This document shows positions 35,928 through 44,639 of a DNA stretch of 64,000 nucleotides, piece by piece. This DNA is from Aquimarina algiphila (GTDB lineage: Bacteria > Bacteroidota > Bacteroidia > Flavobacteriales > Flavobacteriaceae), in contig NZ_VLNR01000019.1 in assembly GCF_007489275.1 (NCBI RefSeq), positions 23,194 through 87,193 on the forward strand. The letters run 5' to 3'. The notes below the pieces were generated by a model. The model was not told the origin of the DNA. It saw only the letters and a list, made by a program, of their open reading frames with translations, and did not search any database. A program made the position numbers and the translations under genes. How positions within the stretch are numbered: position 1 is the stretch's first letter; the number at the start of each line of letters is the position of its first letter.

Positions 35928-37829
35928 TTGATAAAATCTCCTCTTCAAATATTACAACAATACTGGAAATATGATACTTTTAAACCTCTTCAGGAAAAGA
36001 TTATCAATTCGGTACTAGAAGGTCACGATACATTTGCTTTATTACCTACCGGAGGAGGAAAATCAATTTGTTTTCAAATACCTGCCCTACTAAAAGAAGG
36101 TATTTGTGTTGTAATTTCTCCTTTAATTGCATTGATGCAAGATCAGGTACAACATCTTCAGAAAAAAGGCATTAAGTCAATAGCGTTAACCAGCGGAATT
36201 AAATATTCTGAACTTGACACTTTGCTTGATAACTGTATTTATGGCAATTATAAATTTTTATATCTGTCCCCAGAGCGTCTTCAACAAGATATCGTCCAAG
36301 AACGATTAAAACAAATGAATATAAACCTCATTGCTGTAGATGAGGCTCATTGTATTTCACAATGGGGAAATGATTTTAGACCTTCATATAAAAAAATAGA
36401 GATTCTTAGAACAATTCATCCTGCTGTACCTATGATAGCTTTAACAGCCTCTGCAACAGTAGAAGTTGTTGATGATATCATTACTTCATTGGATCTTTTT
36501 CAACCAAAGATATTTAAACAATCTTTTTTTAGATCTAATCTGGGATATCTAATAGAGCATGTATTAGACAAGAATTTTAAACTTACTCAGATTCTTAAAA
36601 AACATCCTGGAACATCTATAGTCTATGTAAGAAATCGAAAATCTGCAATTGAGATTAGTGATTTTCTTAATGCTAGCGGTTTTTCTTCAACATATTATCA
36701 TGGTGGTGTAGACGCTACAGAGAAAACAAAACGTTTTAATCAATGGTTGAATGAGGAAATCAGAGTAATGGTAGCTACAAATGCATTTGGTATGGGAATT
36801 GACAAACCAAATGTACGAACCGTAATTCATTATACGGTCCCAGAAAGTATAGAGAGTTATTTTCAAGAAGCTGGAAGAGCTGGTCGTGATGGCTTACCTT
36901 CATTAGCATTTCTTTTAAAAAACGAAAATGACACTCATCGTTTACACAATCAATTTATAAAAATATTACCCGATGTCAATGCAGTTAAGCTTGTATATCG
37001 AAAACTCTGTAGTTATTTCCGAATTCCTTACGGAGAAGGTGAGCAAACTGTTCATGATTTTGATTTTAACACATTCTGCAAAACATATGAACTTCATACA
37101 CTAATCACGTATAACGCATTACAATTCCTGGATCGTTGCGGAGTAATAAGATTCACACAAAGATTTACCAAAAAAAGCAGTGTTCAGGTTCTTACTACAG
37201 GGAATTATCTTCTGGATTTTTTAAAAAACAATACAGAATATGAATACATTACTAAAGCAATCTTAAGAACGTATGGCGGTATTTTTGATGAAGAAATAGC
37301 TATTAACATACCATTAATTTCTTCAAAAGTAAATACTTCAGAAACAGTAGTTATCGAAACTCTAAATAAGCTAAAAGATGCTGAATTAATTGAATTTACT
37401 CATACTCTTTCTGATGCAGAAATTATTTTTTTAGTACCCAGAGAAGATGATCGCACAATCAATAGAGTTAGCAAACATCTTATTGATCAAAATACTTCTA
37501 AAATTAAAAAAGTAGAAGCTATATTAAAGTTTACAGAAAATAAAAGTAAATGTAGTAGTCGGCTGTTATTAAGTTATTTTGGAGAAGAAAATACTGTAGA
37601 TTGTGGATTATGTAACTTCTGTACCAATAAGAAAAAGAATGTATCACCTATAAATGTTAAGAAAATACAAGATGATATTATCCTTCTTTTACAAGGAAAA
37701 GACTTATCTTCAAGAGATTTGATATCCCATTTAACATATCCCGAAAAATTAATTTTACAAGTATTGCGGGAAATGAATGAACATAGTATTATAAAAATCA
37801 ACCACGATAACAACTATCAATTAGTATAA
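35928..37829 (+). CDS. recQ: RecQ-family ATP-dependent DNA helicase
   Basis: A 633-residue 3'-5' DNA helicase of recombination and replication restart. The N-terminus (PLQILQQYWKYDTFKPLQEKII) is the normal RecQ start and fixes the TTG at 35928. Motifs: Walker A TGGGKS (41-46), DEAH (138-141), QWGNDFRPSY, and the motif VI segment QEAGRAGRDG. The four zinc-binding Cys are 542, 559, 562 and 565. In E. coli RecQ the zinc site follows the helicase core directly; here about 200 residues with winged-helix character lie between them, and there is no C-terminal HRDC domain. This seems to be a Bacteroidetes form. It lies four bases upstream of fmt. Confidence 0.93.
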   Translation: MIKSPLQILQQYWKYDTFKPLQEKIINSVLEGHDTFALLPTGGGKSICFQIPALLKEGICVVISPLIALMQDQVQHLQKKGIKSIALTSGIKYSELDTLLDNCIYGNYKFLYLSPERLQQDIVQERLKQMNINLIAVDEAHCISQWGNDFRPSYKKIEILRTIHPAVPMIALTASATVEVVDDIITSLDLFQPKIFKQSFFRSNLGYLIEHVLDKNFKLTQILKKHPGTSIVYVRNRKSAIEISDFLNASGFSSTYYHGGVDATEKTKRFNQWLNEEIRVMVATNAFGMGIDKPNVRTVIHYTVPESIESYFQEAGRAGRDGLPSLAFLLKNENDTHRLHNQFIKILPDVNAVKLVYRKLCSYFRIPYGEGEQTVHDFDFNTFCKTYELHTLITYNALQFLDRCGVIRFTQRFTKKSSVQVLTTGNYLLDFLKNNTEYEYITKAILRTYGGIFDEEIAINIPLISSKVNTSETVVIETLNKLKDAELIEFTHTLSDAEIIFLVPREDDRTINRVSKHLIDQNTSKIKKVEAILKFTENKSKCSSRLLLSYFGEENTVDCGLCNFCTNKKKNVSPINVKKIQDDIILLLQGKDLSSRDLISHLTYPEKLILQVLREMNEHSIIKINHDNNYQLV

Positions 37830-37833
37830 AATA

Positions 37834-38781
37834 ATGAGAAACTTACGAATCCTATTTATGGGGACACCGGATTTTGCCGTTGAAACCTTAAAAACTATTA
37901 TAGAAAACGAATATGATGTCGTTGGAGTTATTACCGCTCCTGATAGACCTGCCGGACGAGGAAGAAAACTTAAAGCTTCTGCGGTGAAAGAATATGCCAT
38001 ATCAAAAAACTTAAAGGTATTGCAACCAACTAATTTAAAAGACGAGCATTTTATTGAAGAATTAAAATCATTAAATGCCAACCTAAATATTGTGGTAGCT
38101 TTTAGGATGTTACCAAAAGTCGTGTGGAATATGCCAGAATATGGCACTTTTAATTTACACGCATCCCTTCTTCCCGATTATAGAGGAGCTGCTCCGATTA
38201 ATTGGGCAATTATTAATGGAGAGAAAAAAACAGGGATAACTACTTTTTTTATTGATGAAAAGATAGATACAGGTCATGTTATTTTTCAAGAGGAGGTAAC
38301 AATAAAAAATAATGATTCTGCGGGATCACTACATGATAAGTTGATGACAAAGGGAGCTAAATTGGTATTAACTACTATAAAAGCAATAGAAAGTGATACA
38401 ATAATTGTAAAACCACAACCTAAAGACACCGCTTTTAAGACCGCTTATAAACTAAATCGAGAAAACACAAAGATTAACTGGGAAAAAGATATATACACCA
38501 TTAATAACCTTATAAGAGGATTAAGTCCTTATCCTTCTGCCTGGTGTCAACTATATAATAAAGGAATTTCTGAAAACATAAAAATATACGATGCAAATCC
38601 TGTAGAAGAGGTTCACAATAATGATATAGGAAAAATCATTGTAGAAGATTCTGATATTAAAGTATCTGTAAAAGGAGGTTATATTATTATAAATAAACTT
38701 CAACTTCCTGGTAAAAAAGCAATGGAATCTAAAGCACTATTAAATGGTTATGTTTTTTATAGAGATGCAAAAATGTGCTAG
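37834..38781 (+). CDS. fmt: Methionyl-tRNA formyltransferase
   Basis: Formylates initiator Met-tRNA using 10-formyltetrahydrofolate. The 315-residue protein starts with the GART-type fold (ILFMGTPDFAVETL). The catalytic residues are Asn107, His109 and Asp145, equal to E. coli Asn106, His108 and Asp144, within FNLHASLLPDYRGAAPINW and DEKIDTG. APDRPAGRGRKL is the tRNA-contacting loop. The C-terminal oligonucleotide-binding domain spans about 205-315. It begins four bases after recQ, so the two genes are coupled. HU, an essential DNA-binding protein gene, follows with its own promoter. Confidence 0.96.
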   Translation: MRNLRILFMGTPDFAVETLKTIIENEYDVVGVITAPDRPAGRGRKLKASAVKEYAISKNLKVLQPTNLKDEHFIEELKSLNANLNIVVAFRMLPKVVWNMPEYGTFNLHASLLPDYRGAAPINWAIINGEKKTGITTFFIDEKIDTGHVIFQEEVTIKNNDSAGSLHDKLMTKGAKLVLTTIKAIESDTIIVKPQPKDTAFKTAYKLNRENTKINWEKDIYTINNLIRGLSPYPSAWCQLYNKGISENIKIYDANPVEEVHNNDIGKIIVEDSDIKVSVKGGYIIINKLQLPGKKAMESKALLNGYVFYRDAKMC

Positions 38782-38883
38782 AGCCTAAGTATAGTAAGGG
38801 TTTGAAAATTCATAGAAAACAACATTGTTTATTAACAATCACCCTTAGTTATCAACAAATCCCTGTATTTACTGGGCTAATCC

Positions 38884-38913
38884 TTGCATGAATCATAAAT
38901 CCGTATAAATTTG
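38884..38913 (+). promoter_or_regulatory. Promoter of the HU gene
   Basis: TTG (38884-38886), a 19-base spacer and TAAATTTG (38906-38913) match the Bacteroidetes TTG-N19-TAnnTTTG consensus. The ATG lies about 56 bases downstream. Confidence 0.75.
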
Positions 38914-38969
38914 TAGAGCGTTTAACATAAAAGATTGGTTTAACCAACAATTAATTTAAAAACAGAATT

Positions 38970-39242
38970 ATGAACAAAACAGAATTAATCGATGCAATGG
39001 CAGCTGATGCTGGAATCACTAAAGCAGCGGCTAAAAAAGCCTTAGAATCTTTCTTAGGAAACGTTGAAGGTACTCTTAAAAAAGGAGGACGTGTTTCTTT
39101 AGTTGGATTTGGATCTTGGTCAGTTTCTAAAAGAGCTGCAAGAGAAGGTAGAAATCCTCAAACTGGTAAAACTATCAAAATCGCTGCTAAAAACGTTGTG
39201 AAGTTTAAGGCTGGTGCTGATTTATCAAGTTCAGTTAACTAA
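38970..39242 (+). CDS. HU family DNA-binding protein
   Basis: A 90-residue histone-like nucleoid protein. MNKTELIDAMAADAGITKAAAKKALESFL is the dimerisation helix pair, and GRVSLVGFGSWSVSKRAAREGRNPQTGKTIKI is the beta-arm with the intercalating Pro in RNPQTG. It binds and bends DNA as a dimer. It has its own clear promoter and a hairpin terminator. The codons look optimised for high expression, with clean AAA, GCT and GGA use. HU is encoded here in the usual Bacteroidetes order between fmt and YqgE. Confidence 0.96.
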   Translation: MNKTELIDAMAADAGITKAAAKKALESFLGNVEGTLKKGGRVSLVGFGSWSVSKRAAREGRNPQTGKTIKIAAKNVVKFKAGADLSSSVN

Positions 39243-39263
39243 TCAGTTCTTTCGATATCATTT

Positions 39264-39290
39264 AAAAGCTCCCACATGGGGGCTTTTTTT
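39264..39290 (+). terminator. Terminator of the HU gene
   Basis: A 10-bp stem (39264-39273 with 39278-39287, one T-G wobble) with a 4-base loop, followed by T7. Confidence 0.85.
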
Positions 39291-39383
39291 ATGCTTTTTT
39301 TAAGTTTTTTTTGGCAAAAAAGACATAACTACTTTGATTATTAGAAATAATTATTTAGCTTTAAGATAAAGAAAATCTATTGT

Positions 39384-39944
39384 ATGATATCCCTTCAACC
39401 CTCTAAAGGACATTTATTAATTGCTGAGCCTTCTATTATTGGAGATGTTTCCTTTAACCGTTCGGTTGTACTTTTAGCGGATCATAGTGAGCAAGGATCA
39501 ATTGGTTTTATAATGAATAAACCTCTTGATTATTTACTTGCCGATCTCGTTCCAGAGATCGAAGTAGATTTTAAGATCTATAATGGAGGTCCTGTAGAAC
39601 AAGATAATCTATATTTTATTCATAAAGTACCCGACTTAATTCCTAACAGTGTTGAGATATCCTGTGGTATTTATTGGGGAGGGGATTTTACCATTGTGTC
39701 TGAACTTATCGCCAAAGACAAAATTACACCTAATGAAATTCGATTTTTTCTAGGATATTCTGGTTGGGATTCTAAACAACTTAATCAAGAACTTGAAGCT
39801 AATTCATGGGTAATTGTTGAGAATAGTTATCAGAAAAATATTTTCGGAAAATCTTATGACACTTTCTGGAAAGAAAAAATGATTGAACTTGGTGGGGAGT
39901 ATATGCTTTGGTCTAATGCTCCAGAAAATCCTACCTATAATTAA
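39384..39944 (+). CDS. YqgE/AlgH family protein
   Basis: A 186-residue cytoplasmic protein of the YqgE/AlgH family (UPF0301). Diagnostic segments: GHLLIAEPSIIGDVSFNRSVVLL, GSIGFIMNKPL, YNGGPVEQDNLYFIH and FLGYSGWDSKQLNQEL. The family's function is unsettled; it is linked to alginate regulation in Pseudomonas. Length is normal. Its stop overlaps the stop of the convergent aminotransferase gene by four bases (39941-39944), leaving no room for a terminator between them. Confidence 0.93.
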   Translation: MISLQPSKGHLLIAEPSIIGDVSFNRSVVLLADHSEQGSIGFIMNKPLDYLLADLVPEIEVDFKIYNGGPVEQDNLYFIHKVPDLIPNSVEISCGIYWGGDFTIVSELIAKDKITPNEIRFFLGYSGWDSKQLNQELEANSWVIVENSYQKNIFGKSYDTFWKEKMIELGGEYMLWSNAPENPTYN

Positions 39945-40789
39945 TCTCCTAATCTAATTCTGGTATTTAATATCCCCAATAATCTTTTACTAATCTTTGA
40001 ATCATACTCTTTTTTTCTGAACTTCGTTATTGGTAAAATTCCTGTAATTACATTAGTAATAAATAATTCATCTGCTTTTTGAAGTTCAAAAGGTGAAATA
40101 GAAGATTCTTCTACAGTATATTCTGGTAATTTTTCAAGGATACGTATTAGTTGAGTCCTAAGAATTCCTCTTAAGCATCCATCAGATAAAGGAGGTGTCT
40201 TTATCACATTTCCTTTTACCAAAAATAAATTTCCATTTAAAGCTTCAATAATCATTTTATTAGAATTTATTAATAAACAATTATCAAAACCGTTCTCTTC
40301 CGCAAAAATTCCGCCAAGAATATTAACCAATTTATTATTTGATTTTAACGTTGAGAGAAGATCTGTTACTACATGGTGATCTTTAAAAAGTGTAACTTCA
40401 TATGTCTGATCAGCTAAAGTATAAAAATTGGAGTTTAACTTAACTACAGAAATATTATATTCTATCTCATTGGATGAAGGAGTATATAACCCTCCAGAAA
40501 CTCTATTTACAATAAGTTTCACTCTTACAGAAGAATTCATTAATCCATTTTCTGTCACCAGATTAATAATTTCTTTTTCTAGAAATTCTGGGGTAAACTG
40601 CATTGGTATTTGCATTCTCAAGATGCGCATTGAAGCCATTAATCTAAAATAGTGATCTTCCCAAAATAAAATTACTCCAGAATTAACCCTAATGGTTTCA
40701 AATAGAGCATCTCCATACGCATACCCTCTATTACTAATAGCCAATACGGCCTTATCATCCTCTACCAATTGTCCGTCTATATTAACCAT
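39941..40789 (-). CDS. Class IV PLP-dependent aminotransferase
   Basis: A 282-residue fold-type IV PLP enzyme (branched-chain/D-amino acid aminotransferase and aminodeoxychorismate lyase group). The start has NRGYAYGDALFETIRV, the family's opening motif. VTLFKDHHVVTDLLSTLKSNNKLVN contains the probable PLP lysine, and SDGCLRGILR is the phosphate-binding segment. The exact reaction (pabC-like lyase or aminotransferase) cannot be decided. In flavobacteria this gene regularly sits between YqgE and the START-like gene, as here. It ends tail to tail with YqgE. Confidence 0.9.
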   Translation of the reverse strand: MVNIDGQLVEDDKAVLAISNRGYAYGDALFETIRVNSGVILFWEDHYFRLMASMRILRMQIPMQFTPEFLEKEIINLVTENGLMNSSVRVKLIVNRVSGGLYTPSSNEIEYNISVVKLNSNFYTLADQTYEVTLFKDHHVVTDLLSTLKSNNKLVNILGGIFAEENGFDNCLLINSNKMIIEALNGNLFLVKGNVIKTPPLSDGCLRGILRTQLIRILEKLPEYTVEESSISPFELQKADELFITNVITGILPITKFRKKEYDSKISKRLLGILNTRIRLGD

Positions 40790-40853
40790 AAAAAAAGTCC
40801 CATAAATTTGATTTTTTATGGGTGTATAAAATTTGTATTATAAAAATAAAGAT

Positions 40854-41246
40854 TTATGCAGAACCTAAAACATGTTTTAAATTACCGATCATGTTATCCC
40901 AAAGCATCTTATTTTCATCCATTTCATCATCTTCAGAATAATCAGTAACCATTAGGGAAACATCTTTGGTTATTTCATCTACTTGAATTCGTAATTCAAA
41001 AAAATAATCATTTCCTTCCTCTTCATCTTCTACCCACCTAAATTTAATTCTTTCGCCACTTTTTCTACTTAAAAGTTTTGCTTCTTCTTCAGAATCATCC
41101 CAAATAAATGTAAATAGTTCTCCTCTGGAATTTACATTATCAGCAAACCACTCTGAAAGTCCAGAAGGTGTAGATATATATTGATATAATAGTTGCGGTG
41201 ATGACTGTACCACAAATTCAATTTCATATTTTGTTTTTTCAGACAT
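40854..41246 (-). CDS. START-like (SRPBCC) domain protein
   Basis: A 130-residue acidic protein with the helix-grip START/AHSA1-like fold: YEIEFVVQSSPQLLYQYISTPSGLSEWFADNV at the start and a final amphipathic helix ending in LKHVLGSA. It matches the small 'START-like' proteins conserved in Bacteroidetes. Such proteins bind hydrophobic ligands, but none is known here. It is divergent from the tRNA-Met gene and lies 65 bases upstream of the aminotransferase gene. Confidence 0.88.
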   Translation of the reverse strand: MSEKTKYEIEFVVQSSPQLLYQYISTPSGLSEWFADNVNSRGELFTFIWDDSEEEAKLLSRKSGERIKFRWVEDEEEGNDYFFELRIQVDEITKDVSLMVTDYSEDDEMDENKMLWDNMIGNLKHVLGSA

Positions 41247-41330
41247 ATCATTAATTGTTGGTAAGCCAATATATAGATTAATTGTCGACTTTAAAAGTAC
41301 ATTGAAAAAAAAATTAATTATGCATAATTG

Positions 41331-41361
41331 TTTGCACCAATGTTTTTTGTTTTTATATTTG
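41331..41361 (+). promoter_or_regulatory. Promoter of the tRNA-Met gene
   Basis: TTTG (41331-41334), a 19-base spacer and TATATTTG (41354-41361) match the Bacteroidetes consensus TTTG-N19-TAnnTTTG. The tRNA begins 32 bases further on. Confidence 0.75.
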
Positions 41362-41392
41362 CACCCGAATTAAAATGATGTAGCATCTATTT

Positions 41393-41466
41393 GGCGAGGT
41401 AGCTCAGCTGGTTAGAGCGTTGGATTCATAACCCAGAGGTCGGGGGATCGTGCCCCCCTCTCGCTA
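41393..41466 (+). tRNA. tRNA-Met (anticodon CAT)
   Basis: A full 74-base cloverleaf: 7-bp acceptor (GGCGAGG with TCTCGCT, two G-U pairs), TA at positions 8-9, D-stem GCTC/GAGC, anticodon loop TTCATAA with CAT, and T-stem GGGGG/CCCCC. No CCA is encoded. The loop TTCATAA and G-U acceptor end fit elongator Met. Anticodon CAT could also be a tRNA-Ile2 that needs lysidine. The T-loop reads ATCGTGC, unlike the normal TTCRANN. Confidence 0.9.
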
Positions 41467-41478
41467 CACTAATTCACT

Positions 41479-41511
41479 TAAGCCCTTTATTTTAAAGGGC
41501 TTATTTTTTTT
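41479..41511 (+). terminator. Terminator of the tRNA-Met gene
   Basis: An 11-bp perfect stem (41479-41489 with 41493-41503) and a 3-base loop, followed by T8. Confidence 0.85.
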
Positions 41512-41689
41512 CAAACACTTTTTATACTCAATGCCACCAAAAGAGTTTTAATCAATTAAGTGTGGTTTTTCTATATTTTTAAACATTCTAATAAATCAAA
41601 ACAGGAAGAATTCTTTGTAGAAATTCTTGCAATAAAGAAGAATTTATTAAAAATCTACCTATCAATTTTGTTATACTATTACAAAAAAT

Positions 41690-41711
41690 AGCAGTCTCAA
41701 ATGAGACTGTT
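41690..41711 (-). terminator. Terminator of the nuclease gene
   Basis: The stem CAGTCTC/GAGACTG (41692-41698 with 41703-41709, extendable by a G-U and an A-T pair) has a 4-base loop. On the minus strand it is followed by a T-rich stretch, just past the end of the secreted nuclease gene. Confidence 0.65.
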
Positions 41712-41745
41712 TGTAAATAAAAGTCAGTTTGTGTGCTTCATATCG

Positions 41746-43416
41746 TTATTCAATCATGATTCGCTTCGTATAAATAGAGCTTGTTTTATCTTTCAATTGA
41801 AGCATATAAAGTCCTTTTGGAAGATCTAAAATTGGTATCTTAAAATTTGATTCAGTACCTAAATAAGCTTTTTTCATAATTCTACCGTTCATATTTGTAA
41901 TTGACAGTTCTCCACTAATTTTTTCCTTTGAGGTCAAATAAATATAATCGGTGGTTGGGTTAGGCCAAAAGTTATATATTATTTTTTCCTGAGAATTTAC
42001 AACATCTCCTTTTTGATTATCCTGTTTATTATTTAAAATGGCAAAAGTATTACTATTATTAGTTCCTGTTTTAAGACTTAAATCATCAAAATAACCATCA
42101 TTTGACCTTCCACTATTTCGTTGACTCAATAAAATCACTCTAACTTTACGTGTACCAGAAGGAGCAATTCTTTCTTCATTTATTTGCTCCCAGTTATTGC
42201 TATTCCTTTTCCAATCACTATCAAAAAAACTTAATACTTTATTATTATCATTTCTATATTCTACTTTAATTCTGCTTATATCATTGCCACTATATGACCT
42301 CACAAAACCATTGAATAAGAAAAACTGTCTACCAGCATCTATAGAATCTGCATATTGTTCTACATTAACATCTTGATAGATTTCCCCTGTACTTGAATTA
42401 CCTAACCAAAAGATATAGCTTCCATTCTTAGCATTTGGATAACCATTTTGTCCACCTTGAACACGTTTTTGATTACCTGATACCTGAGTCCAGGCATCTA
42501 GGCTATTTTGTTCAGCGCTAGACTGCTGAAGTAGATTATCACCATAACTCACATCGCTTCCGACTGGTTCTGGCAAGGTATATGTCGCCATCATTGCACG
42601 ATGGTCACTAGCATAACCATTTAAATTTAATTCTGCCTCATCCCCTGTTGGACCAAATCGCACAGCTTTTGTAACTGTAATATCGTTCCCTCGGTGGTAA
42701 ATGATATCAATTCGGTCATATACCTCATTAGAAGACTTGTTTGGAGTCCAAGTATTTCCTGGTTTCGACACTTCATTTGGGTACAATGAGCGCCATGAAT
42801 CTTTCATTCCAATAATAGTCGCTCGTTTACTCGTAGGCCAAGCTATTTTCATCGCATGAATTCCAGCATCTACAGCACGTTGAGTCCAATCCAAATGACT
42901 TGGCTCATTAAAATCACCAGTAAAAAAAACAGGAGCCCCCGCAGGTACCCAACTTTGAATAGTATTGATTATCCCGATCATTTCAGAAGAACGAGCTCTA
43001 TTAGATGAGTTAATAGCTTGTGATTCTGATGTAATTTCTCTATCTCGAATATCATAAGGTCCGTATGGATAAGATGTCAAATGTGCATTAAACACATAAA
43101 TTTTTAAACCGCTGGGTAATGTTACCTGGATACCAGAAGAATTTGTAGATGTAATAGGGTAACGAGAAATAATAACCTCACTACGGCTATAACTATAATA
43201 ATAAAACCCTAAAGAGTTAGCTACACTTTGTGCAGCTCCATACGATTCTTGTATACCAATAATATCTGCTCCAGAAGATTGTATAACATCTAACACAGCA
43301 TTGTTACTAGTAGTAAACAATTTGTTAAAAGTCATTACTTTTAATGTATTCTGTGCTTCCACTACTCCTAAAAAGCAGAATGCTATTAAACCAAATAATA
43401 GATAGTTTTTTTTCAT
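41746..43416 (-). CDS. Secreted endonuclease/exonuclease/phosphatase-family protein with T9SS sorting domain
   Basis: A 556-residue exported protein. Residues 1-21 are a signal peptide ending at VEA-QN. Residues about 24-275 are the EEP fold: KVMTFNKL, DIIGIQESYG (catalytic Glu), NAHLTSYP, FFTGDFNEPSHLDW (Asp/Asn) and ASDHRAMMATY (catalytic Asp-His). Candidate substrates are DNA, sphingomyelin or phosphoesters. Residues about 285-450 look like a beta-sandwich binding module. The last ~75 residues (NFWPNPTTDYIYL...LPKGLYMLQL) are a type A C-terminal sorting domain for the type IX secretion system, so the protein should be released or surface-bound. Confidence 0.9.
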   Translation of the reverse strand: MKKNYLLFGLIAFCFLGVVEAQNTLKVMTFNKLFTTSNNAVLDVIQSSGADIIGIQESYGAAQSVANSLGFYYYSYSRSEVIISRYPITSTNSSGIQVTLPSGLKIYVFNAHLTSYPYGPYDIRDREITSESQAINSSNRARSSEMIGIINTIQSWVPAGAPVFFTGDFNEPSHLDWTQRAVDAGIHAMKIAWPTSKRATIIGMKDSWRSLYPNEVSKPGNTWTPNKSSNEVYDRIDIIYHRGNDITVTKAVRFGPTGDEAELNLNGYASDHRAMMATYTLPEPVGSDVSYGDNLLQQSSAEQNSLDAWTQVSGNQKRVQGGQNGYPNAKNGSYIFWLGNSSTGEIYQDVNVEQYADSIDAGRQFFLFNGFVRSYSGNDISRIKVEYRNDNNKVLSFFDSDWKRNSNNWEQINEERIAPSGTRKVRVILLSQRNSGRSNDGYFDDLSLKTGTNNSNTFAILNNKQDNQKGDVVNSQEKIIYNFWPNPTTDYIYLTSKEKISGELSITNMNGRIMKKAYLGTESNFKIPILDLPKGLYMLQLKDKTSSIYTKRIMIE

Positions 43417-43687
43417 TTTTGTTATTGTTAATTAGGTTTTAAGCATAACAGTTTTTCTGTTATATTGAAGTGAAATTATTTTATTTAATTCTTATACATA
43501 CTAAGCTTCAATTAAGCTTATGTTAAGTTAAAATTGTTTTAATTGTGGCATACCGATACCATTCGTATAGTATTTAAAAAAGAAAACAAACAAGACTATA
43601 TATAATCTTTTAGTATTTTAGTAACACTTCAATGCTTCTTATTGAATAAACGATTACCAATATAACTAACTAGTAATACCATTATCA

Positions 43688-44422
43688 GTGAAGTATTTCC
43701 TTCGATATAAAAAATTGTATAGAGTATTGGTTTCGATATTTTTATTATTGAATATAGAAGGAAGCGCTCAAGAAAAACTATTAAAAAATATAATATCTGA
43801 CACTACTTATCACACATCTCTTGACATCACAGAAATCTCAGGCAATCTTTTATCCGTTACTTACAAAACCTTACCAGGTAATCAGTCTGGACAGCTTCAA
43901 AACAAATTATGGGTTTGGAGAGCCTCTGAAGTACCATGGAAATACGCTCCAATGGCAGAACAATTTCTACCCAAGGATGCTACAGAAAGTGGATCATATG
44001 TTATAGAAAATTTGAAGATAGCAATTGATACAAAATATATAGTTTGTTATTCTGTAGGCGCCGAAGTAACACAAATCTGTACTTGCACTACTCTAGATGG
44101 AAATACCAAATCCCTCGAAAAACGATGGGTCTCCATCAAATTGATAGAGGTAAATCAGAATTCTATAAGTTTTACGTATGAAACTCTCTCTGGATATCTT
44201 CCAAAAACTTATAATAATTGGTTTGGTGTATGGGAAGGTGAAGCCTCTCCATATAACCTAACTAAAGCATTAGCAAAAGGAACACCAAGTGATGATTCTA
44301 ATATCAATCAGGGAAGTCTTACGAACTTATCCATGGATATTGGTCAGACCTATACATTCATCTATTTTGTTGGCAGTGAAGAATCACAAGCGGCTTCTAT
44401 CATTAGATTTACAATGCGGTAA
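43688..44422 (+). CDS. Secreted protein with two W-rich beta modules
   Basis: A 244-residue protein read from GTG at 43688. Residues about 10-28 are a signal peptide (YRVLVSIFLLLNIEGSAQ). The mature part has two copies of a ~100-residue beta module. Each has an 'S-V/F-x-Y-x-T/x-L-P/S-G' strand, a 'W-x-x-x-W' core (LWVWRASEVPW; NWFGVWEGEASPYN) and a closing 'Y-x-x-x-Y-x-V-G' strand (YIVCYSVGAE; YTFIYFVGSE). The same module occurs twice in the next gene, which lacks a signal peptide. Fold is possibly fibronectin/Ig-like. I do not recognise a named family, and no function is proposed. Confidence 0.75.
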   Translation: MKYFLRYKKLYRVLVSIFLLLNIEGSAQEKLLKNIISDTTYHTSLDITEISGNLLSVTYKTLPGNQSGQLQNKLWVWRASEVPWKYAPMAEQFLPKDATESGSYVIENLKIAIDTKYIVCYSVGAEVTQICTCTTLDGNTKSLEKRWVSIKLIEVNQNSISFTYETLSGYLPKTYNNWFGVWEGEASPYNLTKALAKGTPSDDSNINQGSLTNLSMDIGQTYTFIYFVGSEESQAASIIRFTMR

Positions 44423-44639
44423 ACCAATTGTACATCAAAACTTTTTTTAGTATATGCTTAGCATCAATTTTATCTGATGAAATATGATGAAATATTTTTT
44501 TTCATATCATATTGATAAATTTAATACAGTTAAAGATCAATAGCCTGAAAAGCAAACAACTCCTACCCCTATTTTCACGTGAATAATCACTGAAAATGAG
44601 ACGATTAACTTCAAATTAATATTCTAAAAACCATAAATT

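Noticed and set aside
43417..43687. Promoter or small RNA in the gap before the W-rich protein gene
   Set aside because: No TAnnTTTG element or stable hairpin could be identified in these 271 bases.
44481..44513. Hairpin as terminator of the 43688 gene
   Set aside because: The stem has a 2-base bulge, and the T-run lies inside the loop rather than after the stem.
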